DNA of 5,473 nucleotides from contig JAOPZG010000566.1 of NCBI GenBank assembly GCA_025964215.1, positions 1 through 5,473 on the forward strand, written 5' to 3'. The notes under the pieces are model-generated. The model did no database searches. It saw nothing but the letters and a program-made list of their open reading frames with translations, and was not told the DNA's origin. Below are positions 1 through 4,447 of this stretch, piece by piece. Source of the stretch: Conexibacter sp. Lineage in GTDB: Bacteria > Actinomycetota > Thermoleophilia > Solirubrobacterales > Solirubrobacteraceae. The stretch's first letter is position 1. The number at the start of each line of letters is the position of its first letter. The translations under genes were made by a program, and so were the position numbers.

Positions 1-614
1 CCGGCGCGCCGCACGGCTCGCTGGCGGCGGTGCTCGAGGACGCGACGCTCGCCGCGGTCGACGCGCTGATGGACGAGGCCGGCGGCCCGGCCTGGGACGC
101 CGCGGGCTTCGCGCGGCTGCGCGACCACGTCGCGGGCGCGCTCGCCGACCGGACGCTGAAGGCGATGCGCGACGTCGTCGCCGTCCTCGCCGCCCGCGCC
201 GACCTCCATCGCCGGATGGAGACGATGGTCGCGCCGGCGCTGCGCGACGCGCGCCAGGACGTCGCCGAGCAGCTCGGCCACCTCGTCTACCCCGGCTTCG
301 TGACGGCGACCGGGATCGCGCGGCTCCCCGACGTCGTCCGCTACCTCCGGGCCGCCGACCGCCGCCTGGAGCGCCTCACCGACGCCGTGGCCGTCGACCG
401 CGACCGCATGAGCGGCGTCCGCGCGCTGGAGGCCGAGCAGCGCGCGCGGGCCAAGGCCTACGGGTCCAAGGGCGTCCCGGTCCCGCCGGCCGTGATCGAG
501 GCCGGCTGGCTCCTGCAGGAGCTCCGCGTCAGCCACTTCGCCCAGGCCCTCGGCGTCCGCGGCCCGGTCAGCGCCAAGCGGATCCGCAAGCTGCTGGACG
601 ACGCGCCGGCCTGA
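1..614 (+). CDS. hrpA: ATP-dependent RNA helicase HrpA, C-terminal part (5' end outside window)
   Basis: This is the 3' end of a DEAH-box RNA helicase gene; the reading frame is open from base 3 and ends at TGA 612-614, giving about 203 residues. The visible part is the C-terminal region characteristic of HrpA (DUF3418-type), not the helicase core. Recognisable marks are the run LPDVVRYLRAADRRLERL in mid-segment, the following DRDRM, and near the end LLQELRVSHFAQALG and PVSAKRIRKLL, which match the conserved HrpA terminus (ELRVSLFAQ, PVSxKR). HrpA proteins are cytoplasmic, about 1300 residues long, and remodel RNA or rescue stalled ribosomes using ATP. Motor motifs and the start lie upstream of the window, so integrity of the whole gene cannot be judged. 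The end looks normal, with no frameshift. A GC-rich hairpin covers the stop codon. Confidence 0.88.
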   Translation, partial: GAPHGSLAAVLEDATLAAVDALMDEAGGPAWDAAGFARLRDHVAGALADRTLKAMRDVVAVLAARADLHRRMETMVAPALRDARQDVAEQLGHLVYPGFVTATGIARLPDVVRYLRAADRRLERLTDAVAVDRDRMSGVRALEAEQRARAKAYGSKGVPVPPAVIEAGWLLQELRVSHFAQALGVRGPVSAKRIRKLLDDAPA

Positions 615-625
615 CGTCCGGCGCG
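602..625 (+). terminator. GC hairpin over the hrpA stop codon
   Basis: Bases 602-609 (CGCGCCGG) pair perfectly with 618-625 (CCGGCGCG) across an 8-base loop that contains the TGA stop. There is no T-run after it; only AGAAAAG follows at 634-640. It could work as a U-less actinobacterial terminator or a 3'-end stabiliser. The role is inferred from position. Confidence 0.45.
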
Positions 626-642
626 GCACCCGGAGAAAAGTT

Positions 643-713
643 CAGGGTCGCACCCTGATAGCGCCGAGGGCCGCCGGCTGCGACGGTTCCAGGCGGGTGG
701 CTCTCCATCAGGG
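643..713. other. Foldable intergenic element with alternative stems
   Basis: Between two convergent genes, three helices can be drawn. CAGGGT 643-648 pairs with ACCCTG 652-657 over a 3-base loop. Alternatively CCCTGAT 653-659 pairs perfectly with ATCAGGG 707-713, enclosing a 10-pair stem 666-675/696-705 (two G-T wobbles). The first two helices share bases, so they exclude one another. I compared the sequence by eye with common riboswitch cores (c-di-GMP, SAM, cobalamin, TPP, fluoride, ZTP, glycine) and none fits. It lies downstream of both neighbouring genes, so it is not an obvious leader. It may be a bidirectional terminator, a 3' UTR element or an unrecognised small RNA. Confidence 0.35.
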
Positions 714-735
714 GCTACGTGAGCAACCTCAGCCC
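712..735 (-). terminator. Hairpin over the stop codon of the methyltransferase gene
   Basis: GGGCT 712-716 pairs with AGCCC 731-735, and GAG 721-723 pairs with CTC 728-730 around a CAAC loop, leaving a 4-base bulge at 717-720. The hairpin contains the TGA (731-729) of the minus-strand gene. It mirrors the hairpin over the hrpA stop on the other side of this gap. No U-tract is present, so termination is inferred only. Confidence 0.35.
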
Positions 736-1232
736 TTGTCCCACGGCCGCACCCGTGGGATCCAGCCCGGCACGGCCCGCCGGTAGGCGTCGTACTCGGC
801 GCCATACCGGCGGGCCAGCCGTGGTTCCTCGACCGCGCCGACGAGCACGGCCATCGCGGTCAGGTAGACGGCGGCGGCGAGCAGCAGGATGGGCTGGGCG
901 AACGCGAGCGCCTCGCCGGCGATCACCGTCGCGGTCGCGACGTACATGGGGTGGCGCAGGTGGCGGAAGGCGCCGCGGACGAGCAGCCGCCGCGTGGGCG
1001 CGGCGGGCGACGGCGTCCCGGCGCCGTCGGCGACGAAGCGCGCGAAGACGTCGAGCAAGACGGCGGCGCCGGCGGCGATCAGCAGCGCGCCGAGGATCCT
1101 GAGGGCGAGCGGCCAGCTCGCGAGATCGCTGCCCGCGACGCGGACGAGCAGCCAGGGGCCGGCACCCGCCTCGAGCCCGGGGCCGGCGAGGAAGAACGCG
1201 ATGCTCCCGGCGGCAGCCTGGCTCCGACGCAC
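729..1232 (-). CDS. Isoprenylcysteine carboxyl methyltransferase / phospholipid methyltransferase-family membrane protein
   Basis: A 167-residue integral membrane protein of the ICMT/PEMT superfamily, which uses S-adenosylmethionine to methylate lipid-linked or small hydrophobic substrates at the membrane. Hydrophobic segments lie at about residues 6-30, 40-68 and 98-133. The family signature is clear: RHLRHPMYVA at about 90-99, then EEPRLARRYGAEYDAY at about 135-150 and a terminal PGWIPR. In this family the R-x-x-R-H-P and E-E-x-x-L motifs form the SAM pocket. The start is the GTG at 1232-1230; the frame stays open further upstream, but that would run into the divergent gene starting at 1276 and the residues there are not membrane-like. 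No strong ribosome-binding site precedes the GTG. Bacteria rarely have prenylated protein substrates, so the true substrate is unknown. The family call is firm; the start is likely but not certain. Confidence 0.83.
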   Translation of the reverse strand: MRRSQAAAGSIAFFLAGPGLEAGAGPWLLVRVAGSDLASWPLALRILGALLIAAGAAVLLDVFARFVADGAGTPSPAAPTRRLLVRGAFRHLRHPMYVATATVIAGEALAFAQPILLLAAAVYLTAMAVLVGAVEEPRLARRYGAEYDAYRRAVPGWIPRVRPWDKG

Positions 1233-1242
1233 GGCGTGGATC

Positions 1243-1268
1243 TTGCCGGAGTGCGCGTCTCGTACGCT
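1243..1268 (+). promoter_or_regulatory. Candidate leaderless promoter for the GroES-like gene
   Basis: TACGCT at 1263-1268 fits the actinobacterial -10 pattern TAnnnT and ends 7 bases before the ATG at 1276, so transcription would start at or next to the A of the start codon. TTGCCG at 1243-1248 is a possible -35, but the 14-base spacer is short. No Shine-Dalgarno sequence precedes the gene, which agrees with a leaderless message. The element sits in the 43-base divergent gap. Confidence 0.4.
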
Positions 1269-1275
1269 GCGCGGG

Positions 1276-1635
1276 ATGAAGCAGCTCCTGCGCCCGCTGT
1301 TCGACCGCATCGTCATCAAGGAGCTCGAGCCCGAGCGCTTCCGCCGCTCGGGGCTGCTCGTGCCCGCCGGCTCCAACGAGCCACCGCCCCAGCACGGCAT
1401 CGTGCTGGCGGTCGGGCAGGGCCTGGACTGGTGGGAGCACGTGGGCGTCCGCATGCCCGTCTCGCCCGGCGATCACGTCGTCTTCCCCGCGAGCGCCGGC
1501 GCGTGGATCGAGGTCGAGGAGGAGCGGCTGCTCGTCTGCCGCGTCGGCGAGCTGCTCGGGGTGCTCGAGGAAGTGCGCGAGCCGCGCGACGTGGAGGCGG
1601 ACGCGGAGTCGGAGTCGGACGAGGACGCGGCGTAG
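1276..1635 (+). CDS. Stand-alone GroES-like cochaperonin with acidic tail
   Basis: A 119-residue protein of the chaperonin-10 family. The N-terminus LRPLFDRIVIKELEPE matches the GroES opening (xRPLxDRVxVK). A mobile-loop-like stretch follows at about 19-34, with SGLLVPAGS in place of the usual GGIVLTGSA and extra basic residues (ERFRR) before it. GIVLAVGQG at 41-49 and PGDHVVFPASAG at 64-75 match the conserved GxVxAVGxG and GDxVxF motifs, and the end of the fold is LLVCRVGELLGVLE. Typical GroES has 95-100 residues; here about 20 residues rich in Glu and Asp (ESESDEDAA) follow the fold. No groEL lies beside it in the window, so it is likely an extra, divergent copy rather than the main groES. 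It may assist a GroEL paralogue or have another task; this is inference. The start ATG fixes the family N-terminus exactly. Confidence 0.82.
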   Translation: MKQLLRPLFDRIVIKELEPERFRRSGLLVPAGSNEPPPQHGIVLAVGQGLDWWEHVGVRMPVSPGDHVVFPASAGAWIEVEEERLLVCRVGELLGVLEEVREPRDVEADAESESDEDAA

Positions 1636-1656
1636 CGTCCGTCGCACCCTGGACGC
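1635..1656 (+). terminator. Hairpin just after the GroES-like gene
   Basis: GCGTCC at 1635-1640 pairs perfectly with GGACGC at 1651-1656 around a 10-base loop, starting on the last base of the TAG stop. No T-run follows. Its right arm overlaps the possible -35 (1650-1655) of the next gene, so it could be either a weak terminator or simply part of the promoter region. Confidence 0.3.
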
Positions 1657-1677
1657 CCGCGGCGCGCCCGCCATACT
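1650..1677 (+). promoter_or_regulatory. Candidate promoter for the 62-residue gene
   Basis: TGGACG at 1650-1655 matches four of six bases of TTGACA. CATACT at 1672-1677 matches four of six bases of TATAAT, with a 16-base spacer. The ATG at 1688 lies 10 bases after the -10, so the leader would be only a few bases. No ribosome-binding site is seen. This would let the small gene be transcribed apart from the GroES-like gene upstream. Confidence 0.4.
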
Positions 1678-1687
1678 GCGCCGCGCG

Positions 1688-1876
1688 ATGACCACCTCGT
1701 CCATCACCTCCGCCACCGTCGCCCGCGAGATGCTCTCGCTGGCGAGCGCGCAGACGGCCATGGCCCAGACGTCCGCCTCGTCGGACGGCGCCGTCGCAGT
1801 GCTCCTCCAGGCCAAGCAGCTCGACGCCGTCCGCACGCAGCTGCGCGCCGGCGAGAGCTTCTCCGTCTCGGCGTAG
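1688..1876 (+). CDS. Small protein resembling YjfB-type putative motility protein
   Basis: A 62-residue protein without a signal peptide or membrane segment. It is rich in Ala, Ser, Thr and Gln and looks mostly helical: an N-terminal TSSITSATVAREML, a middle LASAQTAMAQTSASSDGAV, then LLQAKQLDAVRTQLRAG and a short Ser tail. Length, Ala/Gln-rich helical character and the hydrophobic spacing resemble the small YjfB family of putative motility proteins (about 60 residues, no proven biochemical role). This is a pattern impression from memory, not an alignment, so it could equally be an unrelated hypothetical protein. Support for being a real gene: GC-rich third positions, a plausible promoter close to the ATG, a strong hairpin nine bases after the stop, and no better overlapping frame. 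A cheY gene about 2.2 kb downstream fits a motile host but is not co-transcribed. Confidence 0.55.
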   Translation: MTTSSITSATVAREMLSLASAQTAMAQTSASSDGAVAVLLQAKQLDAVRTQLRAGESFSVSA

Positions 1877-1884
1877 AGCTTGCG

Positions 1885-1921
1885 GCGCCCAGCGCGCTTG
1901 CCTGGCCGTCGCGCAGGGCGC
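1885..1921 (+). terminator. Terminator-like hairpin after the 62-residue gene
   Basis: GCGCCC 1885-1890 pairs with GGGCGC 1916-1921, and GCGCG 1892-1896 pairs with CGCGC 1910-1914, separated by one A-A mismatch. The loop is 13 bases (1897-1909). The stem begins eight bases after the TAG stop. A T-run is absent, as is common for terminators in high-GC actinobacteria. Confidence 0.55.
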
Positions 1922-1944
1922 GGATGGTTCGGGGCCGAAGCGCA

Positions 1945-1995
1945 GGATCCGGGTCGCTGTGAGCTGTCTATGGCAGACCACAGCGACCCGCATCC
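1945..1995. repeat. Large imperfect inverted repeat, 17-base arms
   Basis: The left arm 1945-1961 (GGATCCGGGTCGCTGTG) and right arm 1979-1995 (CACAGCGACCCGCATCC) are complementary at 16 of 17 positions, the mismatch being C1950 against C1990's partner position. Inside the 17-base centre, GTCT 1966-1969 pairs with AGAC 1975-1978 around ATGGC, leaving a 4-base bulge (1962-1965). The stem would be about 20 pairs. It lies mid-gap, not next to either stop codon, and both flanking genes already have closer hairpins. Possible identities are a REP-like dispersed palindrome, a protein-binding site, a bidirectional terminator or a small RNA. Sequence alone does not decide. Confidence 0.6.
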
Positions 1996-2146
1996 GGACG
2001 GACCGATCCCTCGACCCCGAACGATCTCGCCCCGGTCCCGCGAGCGCTCCCGAGGACGACCCGGGCGCCGCGCACGGCAACCGCCTCCTTCCCCTCGTCG
2101 CCATCCGAACCCCGCCGCGCAGCCAACCCGGCAAACGCGCGGAGCG

Positions 2147-2178
2147 CCGCGGGTGCGCCACGCTGGCCCGCACCGCGG
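2147..2178 (-). terminator. Terminator-like hairpin after psuK
   Basis: CCGCGGGTGCG 2147-2157 pairs with CGCACCGCGG 2169-2178 with a single bulged G; CCA 2158-2160 and TGG 2164-2166 can extend the stem inward around a CGC loop. On the minus strand it begins four bases after the psuK stop codon. No U-tract follows. Position and strength favour transcription termination of the psuG-psuK operon. Confidence 0.5.
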
Positions 2179-2182
2179 ACGA

Positions 2183-3082
2183 CTACGACGGCCGCGCACC
2201 CGCCCGAGAGACCGCCCGCGCCCCCAACGCGCACGCCATCCCGAGCGCCTCGCGCGCCTCCGCCCCATCCCGCCGCGCCGCCAGCCACCCCGCCGCGAAC
2301 GCGTCCCCCGCGCCCGTCGTGTCCACGACCTGCCCAACACGCGGCGCATCCACCCGGACCACCGACGCCCCATCCGTCCACAGCGCCCCCGCCGCGCCCA
2401 GCGTCACGACCACCTCACGCGCGCGAGCACGTCCGAGCAGCACCCGCGCCGCGGCCTCGGCATCCTCCTCGCCGCTCAGCACCCGCGCCTCGTCCAGGTT
2501 CGGAAGCAGCACATCGCAGCCCGCGATCCACTCGAGCACCCGATCCACCCCGCACGCGCGCAGCGGCGCCGCGGACGCCGGGTCGACCGAGATCGTCATC
2601 CCCGCCTCGTGCGCGTGGTCGAGCGCGGCGAGGCCGGCCGCCCGCGGCCCCTCGTGGAGCAGCACGTAGCCGGAGAGGTGCAGGTGCGCGCCTGGAACGA
2701 ACAGCTCCGCGGGGACGTCGTCCGGCGCGAGCGCGAGGTTCGCGCCGCGGTCCGGGAGCATCGTCCGCTCGCCGTCGGCGCCGATGACGACGACGCACGT
2801 CCCGGTCGCGCGCGCGTGGTCCAAAGCAATGCGTATGTCAACTCCCGCCTCGCGCAGCTCGGCCACCGCGCCCCGCCCCGCCACGTCCGCGCCCGCCCGC
2901 GCGACCAGCGCCACGGGCACGTCGCACGAAGCGAGCCACGCCGCCACGTTCGCCGCCGCGCCCCCGCCCGTCCAGCGCACCCGCGCGTCGGTGTCGGACG
3001 CGTGCGCGAGCGGGGCGGCGGCCGCAGCCACCACATCCACCATCACGTCGCCGACCACCACGACCGGCGGCGCTCCGCTCAT
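2183..3082 (-). CDS. psuK: PfkB-family sugar/nucleoside kinase, probably pseudouridine kinase PsuK
   Basis: A 299-residue cytoplasmic PfkB (ribokinase-like) kinase. The N-terminal motif [12 protein letters not shown] (7-18), the glycine-rich substrate motif [14 protein letters not shown] (38-51), and the C-terminal signature [13 protein letters not shown] (254-266), with Asp260 as the expected catalytic base, are all intact. [13 protein letters not shown] at 192-204 is the usual PfkB mid-domain NxxE-type motif. PfkB proteins phosphorylate many sugars and nucleosides. Here the tight link to psuG argues for pseudouridine: pseudouridine plus ATP gives pseudouridine 5'-phosphate, the PsuG substrate. 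The ATG at 3082-3080 overlaps the psuG stop by ATGA, so the two are probably translationally coupled. Oddity: residues 81-87 use a run of codons rare in this DNA (GTT GAC ATA CGC ATT GCT TTG). Substrate is inferred from context, the family from sequence. Confidence 0.85.
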   Translation of the reverse strand: MSGAPPVVVVGDVMVDVVAAAAAPLAHASDTDARVRWTGGGAAANVAAWLASCDVPVALVARAGADVAGRGAVAELREAGVDIRIALDHARATGTCVVVIGADGERTMLPDRGANLALAPDDVPAELFVPGAHLHLSGYVLLHEGPRAAGLAALDHAHEAGMTISVDPASAAPLRACGVDRVLEWIAGCDVLLPNLDEARVLSGEEDAEAAARVLLGRARAREVVVTLGAAGALWTDGASVVRVDAPRVGQVVDTTGAGDAFAAGWLAARRDGAEAREALGMACALGARAVSRAGARPS

Positions 3083-3987
3083 CGACGGGCGGCTTCGGCG
3101 CTCGCGATCTCCCCCGCGAGCCGCGCGTTGGCGAGCACCAGCGCGACGTTGGCCCGCAGCGACTCGCCGCCCGTGCCCTCGTGGAAGCGCGCCAGCAGGA
3201 ACGGCGTGACGTCGCGGCCGACGACGCCCTCGGCGGCCGCCGCCATCAGCGACTCGCGGAGCACGCGCTCGTGCAGCTCCGGGTCGAGCTGCTGGTCCTC
3301 GGGCAGCGGGTTGGCGATGACCATCGCGGAGCCCTCCAACCCGAGCTCCGTCCGCGCGTCGAGCACCGCGGCGATCTCCTCCGGCGTGTCGAGCCGCCAC
3401 GGCAGCGAGTGGCCGCTGTCGGTCAGGTAGAAGGCGGGGAACCTGTCGGTGCGGTAGCCGGCGACGCCGATCCCGAGCGTCTCCAGGCGCTCGAGCGTGG
3501 CGGGGATGTCGAGGATCGACTTCACGCCCGCGCACACCACGCAGATCCGGGTCCGGGCGAGCGCGACGAGGTCCGCCGACTCGTCCCACGTGTCCTGCGC
3601 CTCGCGATGCACGCCGCCCAGGCCGCCGGTGGCGAACAGCCCAATGCCGGCCTGCGCCGCCAGGTGCGCGGTCGCCGCGACGGTCGTGGCACCGGTCGCG
3701 CCGCGCGCCGCCGCGATCGGCAGGTCCCGCGAGGAGCACTTCACGACGTCGTCGCGCGTGGCGATCGCGGCCAGCGCGTCGTCGTCGAGCCCGACGCGCA
3801 CCTCGCCGTCGACCAGCGCGATCGTCGCCGGCACCGCGCCGCCCTCGCGCACCGCGGCCTCGATCTGCCGCGCGATGTCCATGTTCTCGGGACGCGGCAG
3901 GCCGTGCGAGACGATGGTGGACTCAAGCGCGACGACGGCCTGGCCGGCGGCCAGCGCCTCGGCGACTTCGGGGGCGACGGTGATCAT
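3079..3987 (-). CDS. psuG: Pseudouridine-5'-phosphate glycosidase PsuG
   Basis: A 302-residue enzyme that breaks the C-C glycosidic bond of pseudouridine 5'-phosphate, giving uracil and ribose 5-phosphate, in the cytoplasm with a divalent metal (Mn). Family motifs are complete: [17 protein letters not shown] (19-35), [10 protein letters not shown] (81-90), [13 protein letters not shown] (116-128), WDESADL (134-140) and [10 protein letters not shown] (152-161). By position these supply Glu22, Lys83, Asp139 and Lys156, matching the E. coli residues Glu31, Lys93, metal ligand Asp149 and Schiff-base Lys166. The tail has the conserved [15 protein letters not shown]. Length is normal for the family (about 300-312). 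The ATG at 3987 is preceded by a TAGCGT box eight bases away, suggesting a nearly leaderless message. It is first in an operon with the PfkB kinase gene. No pseudouridine transporter is seen in the window. Confidence 0.95.
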   Translation of the reverse strand: MITVAPEVAEALAAGQAVVALESTIVSHGLPRPENMDIARQIEAAVREGGAVPATIALVDGEVRVGLDDDALAAIATRDDVVKCSSRDLPIAAARGATGATTVAATAHLAAQAGIGLFATGGLGGVHREAQDTWDESADLVALARTRICVVCAGVKSILDIPATLERLETLGIGVAGYRTDRFPAFYLTDSGHSLPWRLDTPEEIAAVLDARTELGLEGSAMVIANPLPEDQQLDPELHERVLRESLMAAAAEGVVGRDVTPFLLARFHEGTGGESLRANVALVLANARLAGEIASAEAARR

Positions 3988-3995
3988 CGCTCCGG

Positions 3996-4001
3996 ACGCT
4001 A
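3996..4001 (-). promoter_or_regulatory. Candidate -10 box of the psuG-psuK operon
   Basis: On the minus strand TAGCGT (4001-3996) fits TAnnnT and is followed by eight bases and the psuG ATG, so the transcript would begin almost at the start codon. A -35 is weak: CGGACG about 18 bases upstream shares only GAC with TTGACA. A GGAG at 3993-3990 is too close to the ATG (two bases) to be a normal ribosome-binding site. Confidence 0.4.
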
Positions 4002-4035
4002 GCGCCGCCGGCCTCCGCTCGTCCGATCCTCGCGC

Positions 4036-4076
4036 GAGCCGGTCGCCGGCTCAGGTCCGCGGCCCCGCGGCCGACC
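4036..4076. promoter_or_regulatory. Paired GC hairpins in the divergent psuG/cheY gap
   Basis: GAGCCGG 4036-4042 and CCGGCTC 4046-4052 form a perfect 7-base inverted repeat with a TCG loop. Directly after it, GGTC 4054-4057 can pair with GACC 4073-4076, enclosing two copies of the palindrome CCGCGG (4057-4062 and 4065-4070). Both lie in the likely leader or promoter of cheY, just before its ribosome-binding site. They could be operator sites or leader structure; no regulator is identifiable. Confidence 0.35.
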
Positions 4077-4079
4077 ACC

Positions 4080-4085
4080 GAGGGG
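4080..4085 (+). promoter_or_regulatory. Ribosome-binding site of cheY
   Basis: GAGGGG at 4080-4085 lies two bases before the ATG at 4088. It supports this start and is the clearest Shine-Dalgarno-like sequence in the window, unlike the apparently leaderless genes nearby. The spacing is shorter than ideal. Confidence 0.5.
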
Positions 4086-4087
4086 AC

Positions 4088-4447
4088 ATGGCCCGAGTTC
4101 TCGTGATCGACGACGCCGCCTTCATGCGCCGCATGGTGATCGACGTCCTCCAGGGCGGAGGCCACGAGGTCGTCGGCGAGGGCGCCAACGGCAACGAGGC
4201 GATCGAGCGCTACCAGGCGCTCGACCCCGACGTGATGACCCTCGACATCACGATGCCCGAGAAGGACGGCCTCACCGCGCTGCGCGAGCTGATCGCGATC
4301 AACCCGTCGGCCAAGGTCGTCATCTGCTCCGCGCTCGCGCAGGAGTCCAAGGTGCTGGAGGCCGTCAAGGCCGGCGCGAAGGACTTCATCGCCAAGCCGT
4401 TCCAGGCGCAGCGCGTCCTGGCGGCGATCGAGAAGGTCGTCGCTTAG
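4088..4447 (+). CDS. cheY: Single-domain response regulator, chemotaxis CheY type
   Basis: A 119-residue receiver domain with nothing attached. The acidic pair Asp8-Asp9 (VLVIDDAAFMRRM), phospho-acceptor Asp53 (VMTLDITMPEKDG), switch Ser81 (VVICSALAQ), aromatic Phe100 and Lys103 (AGAKDFIAKPFQ) are all present, so phosphorylation should be intact. The sequence is of the Thermotoga/Bacillus CheY kind (DDAAFMR, TxDITMPE, CSAxxQ, GAKDFIxKPF). In that group CheA phosphorylates CheY, and CheY-P acts on the flagellar switch. The start is the ATG at 4088, with GAGGGG upstream and the family N-terminus. No cheA, cheB or flagellar gene is in the window, so it could serve another histidine kinase; CheY is the best reading. 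Its TAG stop overlaps the stop of the opposing methyltransferase gene by four bases. Divergent from psuG, with a 100-base gap between the starts. Confidence 0.87.
   Translation: MARVLVIDDAAFMRRMVIDVLQGGGHEVVGEGANGNEAIERYQALDPDVMTLDITMPEKDGLTALRELIAINPSAKVVICSALAQESKVLEAVKAGAKDFIAKPFQAQRVLAAIEKVVA

Larger units (their letters stand above)
1877..2182. other. 306-base gene-free convergent gap with three hairpins
   Basis: This gap separates the ends of two convergent genes. It holds a terminator-like hairpin for the plus-strand gene (1885-1921), a large inverted repeat (1945-1995), and a terminator-like hairpin for psuK (2147-2178). I see nothing recognisable in 1996-2146, which is C-rich on the plus strand. 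Long open frames cross the gap on both strands, but their products are Arg/Pro/Ala-rich and low in complexity, as expected of chance frames in GC-rich DNA. Confidence 0.6.

Noticed and set aside
641..735. Known riboswitch or ribozyme (c-di-GMP, SAM, ZTP, fluoride, hammerhead)
   Set aside because: Single words resemble parts of these (for instance CTGATGG on the minus strand), but no complete conserved core is present and no correctly oriented downstream gene follows.
1233..1454. Upstream extension of the ICMT-family gene to an ATG at 1454
   Set aside because: It would overlap the divergent GroES-like gene almost entirely up to its start, and the extra residues (Ser/Pro/Arg-rich) do not look like part of this membrane family. 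GTG at 1232 fits better.
1959..2182. Possible small gene starting at the ATG inside the large hairpin loop (1970)
   Set aside because: The reading gives a Pro/Arg-rich product with no ribosome-binding site, no natural end and no family likeness; the hairpin explains the local sequence better.
715..2373. Long minus-strand open frame (about 552 residues) across several genes
   Set aside because: It reads through the ICMT-family gene in a different frame and antisense to the GroES-like and small genes, with Arg-rich, non-family sequence. Shadow frame.
2819..2841. Full internal sigma70 promoter in psuK
   Set aside because: The -35 TTGACA is exact, but the bases at the proper distance are CACGCG, not a -10. 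Reported only as a codon and composition anomaly.
1880..3430. Long plus-strand open frame (about 516 residues) across the gap and psuK
   Set aside because: Its product is Arg/Pro/His-rich and low in complexity, and it lies antisense to psuK and part of psuG, which have intact family motifs. It is a chance frame in GC-rich DNA.
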